From NCBI GenBank assembly GCA_003138795.1, contig PLHC01000164.1:1018-41302 (forward strand): a stretch of DNA of 40,285 nucleotides. Direction: 5' to 3'. Both the position numbers and the translations under genes were made by a program. The DNA is from Granulicella sp. GTDB taxonomy: Bacteria; Acidobacteriota; Terriglobia; Terriglobales; Acidobacteriaceae. How positions within the stretch are numbered: position 1 is the first letter of the stretch; each line of letters starts with the position of its first letter. Positions 1 through 7,939 of this stretch are shown here, one piece after another. The notes under the pieces are model-generated. The model ran no database searches and was not told where the DNA came from. It saw only the letters and a program-made list of their open reading frames with translations.

Positions 1-1403
1 AACCAGCCGCAGCTGGTGTACATGAGCTGGGCGTGGCGTTGGAGCTCGAGGAGTTCGAAGACGGTGATGCGCTCGGCTGGGGTCAGGGTATGGGTTGCGT
101 GGACAGCGAAGAAGCGGTCGAGGTTGTCGGAGCTGCGGTCGAGGATGACGTGGATGTAGGCGTCGCGGGCCGCCCAGAGGTCTTTGAGGAGCGGAGCGGC
201 GACGGCTTCGGCGAGGGGTGCGGTGCGGTCGCGCAGAAGGTCGAGGGCTTCGCGCAGAGGTGCACGCCAGCGCTGGTTGCCATCGGGCTTGCCACTGTTG
301 CAGCCGCAGTCGGAGCGCCAGCGCTCGACGCCGTGGGAGCAGCTCCAGGAGGTGTTGTCGACGACCTCGGCCTCCCATTGCGGAGGAAACTTTTCGAGGA
401 ATTCGCCGTAGTTGGTGAGCCGCGCAAGATTGTTCTCTTTGATCGAGTTGAGGGCGTAGCTGAGGGCCATCTCGCCGTGCTTGTGGTGGTGGCCGTAGCT
501 CTCGCCGTCGGTGGCGACGTGGGCGAGTTGGGGCTCGGTGGCGGGCTTGCCGGCGCGGAAGCCCGAGACGAGGCGGCGAGCGAAGGTATCGCCGTCGTTG
601 AGTAGACCCTCGAAGGCGATCGAGCGAGAGGCGGGGCCGTCGTAGAAGAAGACGGCGATGGAACGGCCTTCGTCGAGCTGGACGATGTAGGGCTGTGTGG
701 TGTCGACGCTGGCGTCGGGAGTTTCGGCCCAGGGGGCAGCTGTTGCCTCCGGGGCTATAGCCCCTTCAACGCTGACGCCCGCACGCTTCAAGGCGACGGC
801 ACCTGGCAGCTTGCGGACGCGGGCGCACTGGTGGGGCGCGAGGATGGTGAACTTGATGCGCTCCTGCGCGAGGAGGTCGAGGATGGAGCGGGAGACGGCG
901 GTCTCGGCGAGCCACATGCCCTCGGGCTTGCGTCCGAAGCGGTGCTCGAAGTCGGCGATGCCCCAGCGGATCTGGGTGCGGGCGTCGCGCTCGGAGGCGA
1001 GCGGCATGATGATGTGGTTGTAGACCTGGGCGAGGGCAGAGCCGTGGTTGGAATAAAGCGCCGCGCTGGTCTGGTCGGCGTCCTGAATCATCCGGTAAGT
1101 GCGCGGAGCGAAGTCTTGCAGCCAGCTGAGAAGCGTGGGGCCGAAATTGAAGCTCATGCGCGCGTAGTTGTTGACGATCCGGATGATCTGCCGCTGCTGG
1201 TTGACGATGCGCGAGGCGCCGTTGGGGGCGTAGCACTCGGAGGTGATGCGCTCGTTCCAGTCGTGATAGGGGGCGGCGGAGTCCTGCAGTTCGATGGTCT
1301 CGAGCCAGGGGTTCTCGCGGGGCGGCTGGTAGAAGTGGCCATGAACGCAGATATAGCGCAGCGGTTGGGCGGGTGCGGGGCCTGTTTTTCGTGTTGCTGG
1401 CAT
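1..1403 (-). CDS. GH57 / DUF3536 amylase-like glycoside hydrolase, C-terminus cut by window edge
   Basis: Family GH57 proteins hydrolyse or transfer alpha-glucans; the DUF3536-containing branch is common in Acidobacteriota, and its exact substrate is not established. About 467 residues are visible; the 3' end lies outside the window. The N-terminus carries the GH57 motif-1-like HGHFYQPPRENPW (residues 21-33). GMWLAET near residue 163 fits the nucleophile Glu motif, and TDGESYGHHHKHGE near residue 290 fits the general-acid Asp motif. The ATG at 1403 has no clear Shine-Dalgarno sequence but has TATTCT 9 bases upstream. It lies 74 bases downstream of the GT2 gene on the same strand. Family assignment is firm; activity on glycogen or maltodextrin is inference. 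Confidence 0.88.
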   Translation of the reverse strand, partial: MPATRKTGPAPAQPLRYICVHGHFYQPPRENPWLETIELQDSAAPYHDWNERITSECYAPNGASRIVNQQRQIIRIVNNYARMSFNFGPTLLSWLQDFAPRTYRMIQDADQTSAALYSNHGSALAQVYNHIIMPLASERDARTQIRWGIADFEHRFGRKPEGMWLAETAVSRSILDLLAQERIKFTILAPHQCARVRKLPGAVALKRAGVSVEGAIAPEATAAPWAETPDASVDTTQPYIVQLDEGRSIAVFFYDGPASRSIAFEGLLNDGDTFARRLVSGFRAGKPATEPQLAHVATDGESYGHHHKHGEMALSYALNSIKENNLARLTNYGEFLEKFPPQWEAEVVDNTSWSCSHGVERWRSDCGCNSGKPDGNQRWRAPLREALDLLRDRTAPLAEAVAAPLLKDLWAARDAYIHVILDRSSDNLDRFFAVHATHTLTPAERITVFELLELQRHAQLMYTSCGW

Positions 1404-1412
1404 CGTGCTTTC

Positions 1413-1418
1413 AGAATA
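1413..1418 (-). promoter_or_regulatory. Candidate -10 box (TATTCT) close to the GH57 start
   Basis: TATTCT on the minus strand ends 9 bases before the ATG at 1403. A transcript from it would have a leader of only about 2-3 bases. No convincing -35 is visible. One of ten such cases in this window. Confidence 0.35.
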
Positions 1419-1477
1419 ACAATTGTGCGGAAACCTTACGGCTTCGATGGGCGGTGTGCGCTGCATTGAGGTCAAGT

Positions 1478-2461
1478 TTATGCGCTCTCACGAAACTTGC
1501 GACCGAAGAGGAGTTTGCGGCCAGCCAGGTAGGGCCGGAAGTCCACGAGGGGGATGAACAGCCGTTGCACTCGATTGTTGAGCAGCACCAGGATAGAGGA
1601 GATCGTCGTGAGGAGCACCTGCACCAGAATGATGATCATGCTAAAGGCCACCGTGGTAGCCCAGTCGAGCATTGCGTGCGTTGGAGAGAAGATGCGGACA
1701 GCGAAGATGGAGAGGATCAGGATCACGCAAAAGCCGAACAGGCCGCTCGATAGCAGGAGCAGACGGACAAAGATGGTGTCGGCGTAGACCGACATGCTGC
1801 TGAAGCCGTGCACGATGAGGGAGGAGAAGTTCATCTTCGACTTGCCTGCGTAGCGGCGGCCGCGGCGGATAGGGACGAGTGTCATTGGAAGCTGCGAGCG
1901 CATGATGGCTGCGGGCAGGTTGTTCCAGAGGTCGGAGACCATGACGAGGCGGTCGACGTAGCTGCGGGAGAGGATGCAAAAGTTGCCGAAGCTGATGGCT
2001 TGTCCGGTGACCAGCTCGAAGAACCATTTGTAGAGCATGTAGAAGCCCTTGAAGGAGATGGTCTCCACGCGCTTTTTGCTGTGAGCGATAAAGCAGAAGT
2101 CGTCGCGGCCGTCGATGTTGCGGGTGAGCGCCTGGATGGAGTGCGGAGGGTCTTCGCCATCGGCGTCCATGATGAGGACCGCGTCGAAGTCATGGTCCTC
2201 AGCGGCGACGCAGAGTCCGATGGCGATGGCGCGCTGGTGGCCTACGTTCACCGATACGGTGATGATCTCGACTCCAACAAGATGCTGCAGGCCGGACAAA
2301 TCATTGAAGTTGGGCGGGGCAGCTTCGGTTGAGCCATCGTCGATGATGCTGACAAAGATCTGGAATGGAAGAGTCGATGCCGCACTGTCCAGTTCGCGCA
2401 GAAGCATGCCAAGCGATATCCAGTCGTTGTAGACGGGGATGACCAGACGCAGCTTGTTCAC
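1478..2461 (-). CDS. GT2 family glycosyltransferase with two C-terminal membrane helices (GtrB / DPM1-like)
   Basis: Probably transfers a sugar from a nucleotide-sugar to a polyprenyl-phosphate carrier on the inner face of the cytoplasmic membrane. The 327-residue protein begins with the GT-A nucleotide-binding region (LRLVIPVYNDW, then IIDDGS at about 40-45). It has the DxD-type metal motif DADGEDPP near residue 98 and two hydrophobic helices at about 233-257 and 268-296, the GtrB/ArnC arrangement. The start is a GTG at 2461, chosen because AGGAG lies 6 bases upstream. It lies between the AlkA-like gene (160-base gap) and the GH57 gene, all on the minus strand. The donor sugar and acceptor cannot be read from the sequence. 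Confidence 0.88.
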   Translation of the reverse strand: MNKLRLVIPVYNDWISLGMLLRELDSAASTLPFQIFVSIIDDGSTEAAPPNFNDLSGLQHLVGVEIITVSVNVGHQRAIAIGLCVAAEDHDFDAVLIMDADGEDPPHSIQALTRNIDGRDDFCFIAHSKKRVETISFKGFYMLYKWFFELVTGQAISFGNFCILSRSYVDRLVMVSDLWNNLPAAIMRSQLPMTLVPIRRGRRYAGKSKMNFSSLIVHGFSSMSVYADTIFVRLLLLSSGLFGFCVILILSIFAVRIFSPTHAMLDWATTVAFSMIIILVQVLLTTISSILVLLNNRVQRLFIPLVDFRPYLAGRKLLFGRKFRESA

Positions 2462-2621
2462 GACGATCTCCTGTAGTTTGGACGGGCTGATGCGGACGCT
2501 GTTCCTTACCCTGGATTCTGCTCATCATCATACAGTTGGGGGTATCCGCGGTCGCTCTGAAAGATGGCCAGCCAGGCGAGACGAGCGTCGGACCCGGATC
2601 GTCACACTGTGGTGCTTCCGG

Positions 2622-3323
2622 CTATGGAAGCTTGGCGGCGGCGAGGTCGCAGGCGCGCCAGAGATACCAGCTGGCGACCGAGCGCCAGGGCGCCCACTTC
2701 TTCGCGCGGCGCTCCATGTCGGCGGGCCTGGCGAGCAGATCGGGCGTGACCTTGACGCCGGGCTTGAGGCCCTGGAAGGTGAGGGCGAAGCCTTTGCGGA
2801 CGCCGTAGTCGCTGGTGGGGAAAACGTCCGCGCGGCCGAGGCGGAAGATGAGCATCATCTCGACGGTCCACTTGCCGATGCCCCGGACTTGCGTGAGGTG
2901 CTCGATGATGGCCGCATCCTCCATCCGACGGATCTTCGCCAGGGAAGGGACGGTGCCGTCGAGAGTCCTGGCGGCGAGGTCGCGGAGGGCGAGGGTCTTG
3001 TTGTGGGAGAGGCCGGCGGCGCGGAGTTGCTCGGTGGGGCAGTCGAGGAGGTGCTCGGGTGAAGGATGTTGGCCGATGCCGCAAAGGGGCTCGAAGCTCG
3101 AGATCATGCGGGCGTGAATGGTGGCGGCGGCTTTGCCGTGGAGTTGCTGATAGATGATGGATTCGGTGAGGGCTTCGAAGGGGGATTGGCTGGAGGCGAG
3201 GCGCAGGGTGAGGGGGCCGGCGCGGGAGATGAGCTGGGCAAGCTTCGGGTCAGCGGCGGAGAGCGCGGCGATGGCCTCGGCGGAGTCGTAGGGGAGCTTG
3301 CGGGTGGGGCCGGTGCGGGGCAT
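2622..3323 (-). CDS. alkA: DNA-3-methyladenine glycosylase II (AlkA-like HhH-GPD)
   Basis: Monofunctional base-excision glycosylase expected to remove alkylated purines such as 3-methyladenine from DNA. The 233-residue protein has the helix-hairpin-helix VRGIGKWTVEMM (residues 146-157) followed by the GPD segment. The catalytic Asp is D172 in FPTSDYGVRKG, aligning with the Asp of the E. coli AlkA DDY motif. It lacks the four-cysteine Fe-S loop of EndoIII/MutY, which separates it from those HhH enzymes. It has no N-terminal Ada regulatory domain. The ATG at 3323 has no Shine-Dalgarno sequence but has TATCAT exactly 6 bases upstream, consistent with a leaderless mRNA. It is divergent from the act operon. 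Symbol by similarity only. Confidence 0.88.
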   Translation of the reverse strand: MPRTGPTRKLPYDSAEAIAALSAADPKLAQLISRAGPLTLRLASSQSPFEALTESIIYQQLHGKAAATIHARMISSFEPLCGIGQHPSPEHLLDCPTEQLRAAGLSHNKTLALRDLAARTLDGTVPSLAKIRRMEDAAIIEHLTQVRGIGKWTVEMMLIFRLGRADVFPTSDYGVRKGFALTFQGLKPGVKVTPDLLARPADMERRAKKWAPWRSVASWYLWRACDLAAAKLP

Positions 3324-3329
3324 ATGGGG

Positions 3330-3335
3330 ATGATA
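3330..3335 (-). promoter_or_regulatory. Candidate -10 box (TATCAT) for leaderless alkA
   Basis: TATCAT matches the -10 consensus at 5 of 6 positions and ends exactly 6 bases before the ATG at 3323. Transcription would therefore start at or next to the A of the start codon. No strong -35 is seen. Confidence 0.45.
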
Positions 3336-3506
3336 GGCGGTACCGCTGCGGCGGAGAAATCTTCATCCGGACTCGATCATGAAGGCGCAATTTCCAAGGA
3401 TGGTGGCAGGAGTTAGGCATTTGGAGCGGGTCTAAGTCGCGAAATGGGTAATAACGCCATTTGTGACCGATAAGCGACCAGATTTTTCGCGTATCCACGC
3501 AACATA

Positions 3507-3522
3507 AGTGACCGCTATCACA
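3507..3522. promoter_or_regulatory. CRP/FNR-family-like palindrome upstream of actA
   Basis: AGTGA-N6-TCACA closely matches the TGTGA-N6-TCACA operator of the CRP/FNR family. It ends 17 bases before the candidate -10 at 3540 and so overlaps the -35 position, as in class II activation. A second GTGACCG box with a degraded right half lies 45 bases upstream at 3463. The identity of the regulator is unknown. Confidence 0.45.
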
Positions 3523-3539
3523 TCTTTCTTTTTCACTGC

Positions 3540-3545
3540 TATACT
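3540..3545 (+). promoter_or_regulatory. Candidate -10 box (TATACT) of the act-cox operon
   Basis: TATACT matches the -10 consensus at 5 of 6 positions in an AT-rich stretch. The -35 position at 17-base spacing reads ATCACA (4 of 6) and is part of the CRP/FNR-like palindrome. The predicted leader is about 120 bases. Confidence 0.4.
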
Positions 3546-3674
3546 CATTTTCTCAAAAATGGTGGCTACGGATGCGATGTCTGGGCCGATGGCAAGCTGA
3601 AGCGGTATATCGACAAGCTAGAAGGATTCGACCTCCAGAGTGGTTTTTGACGTGGAGCAAGCAGGAGCGCATTC

Positions 3675-4574
3675 ATGGCGCAAGTATTTGACCGCAGTTC
3701 GAATGCCCTGGCGCGCGCGAGCCTCGCGCTGACGGGCTTGATCGTCATCGCACTTGGCGTGGCGCTGAACTCGTTGCAGCGGTCGCCATGGGTGACCCGG
3801 CAGGGACAGCGGCCGGACCAGCCTGTGCCGTTCAGCCACAAACATCACGTCGAGGGCCTTGGGCTGCAGTGTCAGTACTGTCATACGTCGGTGGAGAGGA
3901 GCTCGTACGCTGGCATTCCACCGACGAAGACGTGTATGAACTGCCACTCGCAGATCTGGACGGACGCGCAGCTGCTGGAGCCGGTGCGGCACAGCTGGGC
4001 GACGGGTCAGTCGATCCGATGGATCAAGGTGCATGACCTTCCGGACTACGTGTACTTCAATCATGCGATTCATGTGAACAAGGGCATTGGGTGCGCGAGC
4101 TGTCATGGACGCGTGGATGAGATGCCGCTGATGTATGCGCAGAACACGCTGCAGATGGAGTGGTGCCTGAACTGCCACCGCGATGCTGGAGTGAATCTGC
4201 GGCCGACCTCGGAGGTCTACAACATGGCGTGGGCTGGGCCTTCGACGGATAAGCCGGTGTGGTGCGCGACGACGGGCAAGGCGGGACCGACGGCGCAGCA
4301 GGTCTCGTGCGTAACGACCGATCCGGCCAATGGGAATCCGGAGCTGGCGCAGTTGGACAAGCCTGCCGGAATGAGCAAGGAACAGTCGGGAACGGACCTG
4401 CAGCCGCATCCGGGGGCGGGTGAGGGGCAGACGGTATCGGATGCTCCGATGATTGCGATGCCCGCGAGCTATGTGAAGTTCACCGGCCAGATGGAGCTGG
4501 GTCATTATCTGACGCAGCAGTACCACATCCGCACAGCCAATGAGCTGTCCAGCTGCGAGGTGTGCCACCGATGA
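3675..4574 (+). CDS. actA: Alternative complex III subunit ActA, pentaheme cytochrome c
   Basis: Electron-transfer subunit of alternative complex III (menaquinol:cytochrome c oxidoreductase), facing the periplasm. The 299-residue protein has one N-terminal membrane anchor (about 15-34) and five CxxCH heme sites at C66, C87, C140, C164 and C294, the number known for ActA. The fifth site is unusually terminal: CEVCHR are the last six residues. Between hemes four and five lies an insertion (about 190-265) with two extra Cys, WCATT and SCVTT, which could form a disulfide. AGGAG precedes the ATG. It is first in the operon, and its TGA overlaps the actB ATG (ATGA), indicating translational coupling. 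Confidence 0.95.
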   Translation: MAQVFDRSSNALARASLALTGLIVIALGVALNSLQRSPWVTRQGQRPDQPVPFSHKHHVEGLGLQCQYCHTSVERSSYAGIPPTKTCMNCHSQIWTDAQLLEPVRHSWATGQSIRWIKVHDLPDYVYFNHAIHVNKGIGCASCHGRVDEMPLMYAQNTLQMEWCLNCHRDAGVNLRPTSEVYNMAWAGPSTDKPVWCATTGKAGPTAQQVSCVTTDPANGNPELAQLDKPAGMSKEQSGTDLQPHPGAGEGQTVSDAPMIAMPASYVKFTGQMELGHYLTQQYHIRTANELSSCEVCHR

Positions 4575-7500
4575 ACGAGACCCGAATGAATATCGAACAG
4601 CCGATGGCAGCAGAGAGTCAGGCGCAGGCAGTCGTGACGCCCGCTGTGCAGGTGGTGAAGACGATTGCGCCGGCGAAGATGACGCTGGCCGAGGTGCGGG
4701 CGAAGCTCGACGGCAAGAGCGGCAAGCGCTATTGGAAGAGCCTGGACGAGCTGGCGGATACGCCGGCGTTTCAGGAGCTGATGATGGAGGAGTTCCCGCG
4801 CCAGGCTGGATCCTCTATCGGTGCGGGTGAGTGGGTGGATGCGGTCAGCCGTCGTGGCTTCCTGAAGGTGATGGGCGCGAGCTTTGCGCTGGCTGGATTG
4901 GCCGGATGCACCAAGCAGCCCGATGAGCCGATCTATCCGTATGTGAAGCAGCCGGAGGACCTGGTGCTCGGCAGGCCGATGTACTTTGCGACGGCGCATC
5001 CTTTCCCGACGGGCGCGATTCCGGTGCTGGTGAAGTCGGATGCGTTCCGTCCGATCAAGCTCGAGGGCAACCCGGAGCACCCGATGTCGAAGGGCAAGTC
5101 GGATGCGTTTACGCAGGCTTCGCTGCTTGACCTGTACGATCCAGACCGCTCGCAGTTCCCGCGCTTCCGTGGGGAGCAGGCGGACTTTGGGGCGTTCCAG
5201 AGAGACTTTGCGCAGGCCGTTGCGGCGACCAGGACCGGCGCGGGCGTCGCGTTGCTGTCGGAGACGATTACGTCGCCGACGCTGGCGGCACAGTGGAAGC
5301 AGGTGCAGACGAAGTACCCGCAGGCCAGGCTGGTGCAGTATGAGCCGGTGAATCAGGATGCGGGGCGCGCTGCGTCGAAGGCTGCGTTCGGGGATTACTA
5401 CGACACGCAGTACAGGCTCGCGGATGCGGATGTCATCCTCGCGCTGGATGCAGACTTTCTCGGTGGGATCGGGTTCCCGGGGTTCCTGCCGCTGTCGGCG
5501 GCGTGGGCGGAGCGGCATCGGTTTGATAAGGACAAGCCGATGAACCGGCTGTACGTCGTCGAGACAATGCCCACGGTGACGGGCTTCAAGGCCGAGCATA
5601 GGCTGGCGTTGAAGCCGAGTGAGATTGACGCGTTTGCGAATGCGCTGGCTGGTGGGAACGGCCCGGCGCTGACGAATCCTGAGGCGCAGAAGTTCCTGAC
5701 GGCGGTGCTGGACGATATCCGGAAGTCGGGCGGACGGTTTGCGGTGGTGGTTGGGCCGGGCAGCTCGCTGGCCGCGCATACGGCGGCGCTGGCGGTGAAT
5801 GCGGCCCAGGGTGCGGTCGGAAAGACGGTGATCTACACGGAGACGGTTGCGCCGATTCCGACGGAGCAGGCGGCGGAGCTGAAGGCGCTGGTCGCGGACA
5901 TGAACGCGGGCAGGGTGCAGTGGCTGGTGATGCTGGGCGTCAATCCGCTGTACAACGCGCCGGCGGATCTGGAGTTTGAGGGTGCGTTCAACAAGGTCCC
6001 GTATAGCGTGCATCTGGGCTCGCATGTGGATGAGACGGGCTTCTACTCGACGTGGCACATCAACAAGGCGCATTACCTGGAGATCTGGACGGATGCGCGG
6101 GCGTATGACGGAACGATCTCGGTGGTGCAGCCGATGATCGATCCGCTCTACGGCGGCAAGAACGCGCACGATGTGCTGCAGACGCTGCTCGATCCTGCGG
6201 TGAGTTCGTATGACGCGGTGTTGGCGAATGCGAAGACGTACATCAAGGTGGCGAGTGGTGGCGCGGCCAAGAGTACCGTTGCGAGCACTGCCGCGCCAGC
6301 GGCCAGCGCCGCAGCGAATGGCGCGGCAGCAACTGCTGCGGAAAAGGCTGCGAATGGCGGTGCGGTACCCGTCGTCAGTGCGTTCGAGCTGGCGTGGCGC
6401 AAGGCGCTGCATGATGGCTGGTTTGCGAATACGGCGTTTACGCCGAAGACGCTGGGTGCGCCGAAGAGTGTTGCGGCGAGCGCGGGTGCTGCTGGCGGCG
6501 GAGCTGCGGTGAGCGGGATCGAGATCAGCTTCAAGCCGGATGCGTCGCTGTATGACGGGCGTTATGGCAACAACGGCTGGCTGCAGGAGCTGCCCAAGCA
6601 GGTGACGAACATGAGCTGGGACAATGCTGCGCTCATGAATATGGACCTGATGGGCAAGCTGGGCATCGAGGAGAATGAGGCGATCGAGCTGACGCTCAAC
6701 GGCCGCAAGATCATTACTCCGGTGCTGATGTCGCCGGGACATCCGAACGATGCGGTGACGGTGCATCTGGGACTGGGGCGGCGCGCTGAGGCTGGACGTG
6801 TAGGTGCAGGCGTCGGGTTCAATGCATATGCGCTGCGGACGGTAGACCAGCCGCTCTCGGCCAGTGGGCTGACGATTGCGCGGGGCAAGGGATCGTATGA
6901 TCTGTGCGTCACGAAGGTGCACAACATCGAGCACCGCGGGCAGTACGCGCAGCACGATCTGGAGCGGCCGCTGTCGGATAAGGAGGGCGTGTACTCGCTG
7001 GCCGGGCATGAGGCGATGGAGCGGTCGATCATCCGCTATGCGACCTACGAAGAGGCGATGAAGAATCCGGACTTCGCGCATCTGGGCACGAAGGATTCCG
7101 ATGGAACGCTGGTCAACAAGGTTGGGTATAACCCGCAGGGCGAGTCGGTTCCGCACGAGGAGAGCTTCTATCCGGACAATTGGCGGTACGACCACGCAGA
7201 GGTTGTTGGCGTTAATGCGAAGGTGCTCCAGAACAAGTGGGGAATGTCGATCGATCTGAACTCCTGCGTGGGCTGCAATGCGTGCGTCATGAGCTGCTAC
7301 GCGGAGAACAATATTGCGGTGGTGGGGCGCGAGCAGGTGAAGATTGGCCGCATCATGCAGTGGCTGCGCATCGACACGTATTTCGAAGGCGACCTGCATG
7401 CGCCGAAGGCACACTTCCAGCCGATGCTCTGCCAGCACTGCGAGAGCGCGGGCTGCGAGCAGGTTTGCCCGGTGGGCGCGACGGTGCATACGCCCGAAGG

Positions 7501-7939
7501 CATCAACACGATGGTCTACAACCGTTGCGTTGGTACTCGCTATTGCTCAAACAACTGCCCGTACAAAGTGCGGCGCTTCAACTTCCTGCTGTACTCGGAT
7601 TACGACACCGAGAGCTTGAAGTTCATGCGCAACCCGGATGTGACGGTCCGTTCGCGCGGTGTGATGGAGAAGTGCAGCTACTGCATCCAGCGCATCGAGG
7701 CCGTGAAGATCGAGGCGGACAAGAACAATCGCGCGATCGAGGATGGAGAAATCCAGACGGCGTGCCAGCAGGCGTGCCCGACCGATGCGATCGTCTTCGG
7801 CAATCTCAACGATCCGAAGGCGCGCGTGACGAGGCGGAAGGCTGAAGAGCGCGACTACCAGGTGCTCGCCGATCTGAACTACCGCCCGCGCACGAGTTAT
7901 ACCGCTGGCGTCATCAATCCGAACGCGGAGCTTGTCTAA
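4571..7939 (+). CDS. actB: Alternative complex III subunit ActB, Mo-enzyme-like / Fe-S fusion, Tat substrate
   Basis: Large peripheral subunit that relays electrons within alternative complex III. The 1122-residue protein starts at the ATG overlapping the actA stop. A Tat motif SRRGFLKV (93-100) is followed by a hydrophobic stretch and lipobox-like LAGC113, suggesting Tat export with lipid anchoring. A molybdopterin-oxidoreductase-like region follows; in characterised ActB it holds no cofactor. The C-terminal ferredoxin domain (from about 899) has four cysteine sets: CVGCNACVMSC, CQHCESAGCEQVC, CVGTRYCSNNC, and CSYC paired with CQQAC, fitting three [4Fe-4S] and one [3Fe-4S] cluster as in known ActB. 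An Ala/Gly-rich linker at about 562-598 interrupts the Mo-like part. Its TAA overlaps the actC ATG. Confidence 0.95.
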   Translation: MNETRMNIEQPMAAESQAQAVVTPAVQVVKTIAPAKMTLAEVRAKLDGKSGKRYWKSLDELADTPAFQELMMEEFPRQAGSSIGAGEWVDAVSRRGFLKVMGASFALAGLAGCTKQPDEPIYPYVKQPEDLVLGRPMYFATAHPFPTGAIPVLVKSDAFRPIKLEGNPEHPMSKGKSDAFTQASLLDLYDPDRSQFPRFRGEQADFGAFQRDFAQAVAATRTGAGVALLSETITSPTLAAQWKQVQTKYPQARLVQYEPVNQDAGRAASKAAFGDYYDTQYRLADADVILALDADFLGGIGFPGFLPLSAAWAERHRFDKDKPMNRLYVVETMPTVTGFKAEHRLALKPSEIDAFANALAGGNGPALTNPEAQKFLTAVLDDIRKSGGRFAVVVGPGSSLAAHTAALAVNAAQGAVGKTVIYTETVAPIPTEQAAELKALVADMNAGRVQWLVMLGVNPLYNAPADLEFEGAFNKVPYSVHLGSHVDETGFYSTWHINKAHYLEIWTDARAYDGTISVVQPMIDPLYGGKNAHDVLQTLLDPAVSSYDAVLANAKTYIKVASGGAAKSTVASTAAPAASAAANGAAATAAEKAANGGAVPVVSAFELAWRKALHDGWFANTAFTPKTLGAPKSVAASAGAAGGGAAVSGIEISFKPDASLYDGRYGNNGWLQELPKQVTNMSWDNAALMNMDLMGKLGIEENEAIELTLNGRKIITPVLMSPGHPNDAVTVHLGLGRRAEAGRVGAGVGFNAYALRTVDQPLSASGLTIARGKGSYDLCVTKVHNIEHRGQYAQHDLERPLSDKEGVYSLAGHEAMERSIIRYATYEEAMKNPDFAHLGTKDSDGTLVNKVGYNPQGESVPHEESFYPDNWRYDHAEVVGVNAKVLQNKWGMSIDLNSCVGCNACVMSCYAENNIAVVGREQVKIGRIMQWLRIDTYFEGDLHAPKAHFQPMLCQHCESAGCEQVCPVGATVHTPEGINTMVYNRCVGTRYCSNNCPYKVRRFNFLLYSDYDTESLKFMRNPDVTVRSRGVMEKCSYCIQRIEAVKIEADKNNRAIEDGEIQTACQQACPTDAIVFGNLNDPKARVTRRKAEERDYQVLADLNYRPRTSYTAGVINPNAELV

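Larger units (their letters stand above)
3324..3674. other. Divergent 351-base control region between alkA-like gene and act operon
   Basis: No convincing gene is seen. The left end carries the alkA -10 candidate. The middle carries two GTGACCG boxes (3463-3469 and 3508-3514), then a TATACT -10 candidate at 3540. The last about 125 bases would be the untranslated leader of actA, ending in AGGAG 8-12 bases before the actA ATG. Local AT content is clearly higher than in the flanking genes. Confidence 0.6.

Noticed and set aside
2614-2631. GCTTCC/GGAAGC hairpin as alkA terminator
   Set aside because: Only 6 bp, overlaps the alkA stop codon, and has no T-run.
4505-7489. A 994-codon open frame on the minus strand opposite actB
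   Set aside because: It is Arg/His/Leu-rich with no domain motif and lies antisense to a fully conserved ActB; such frames arise from GC-rich third positions.
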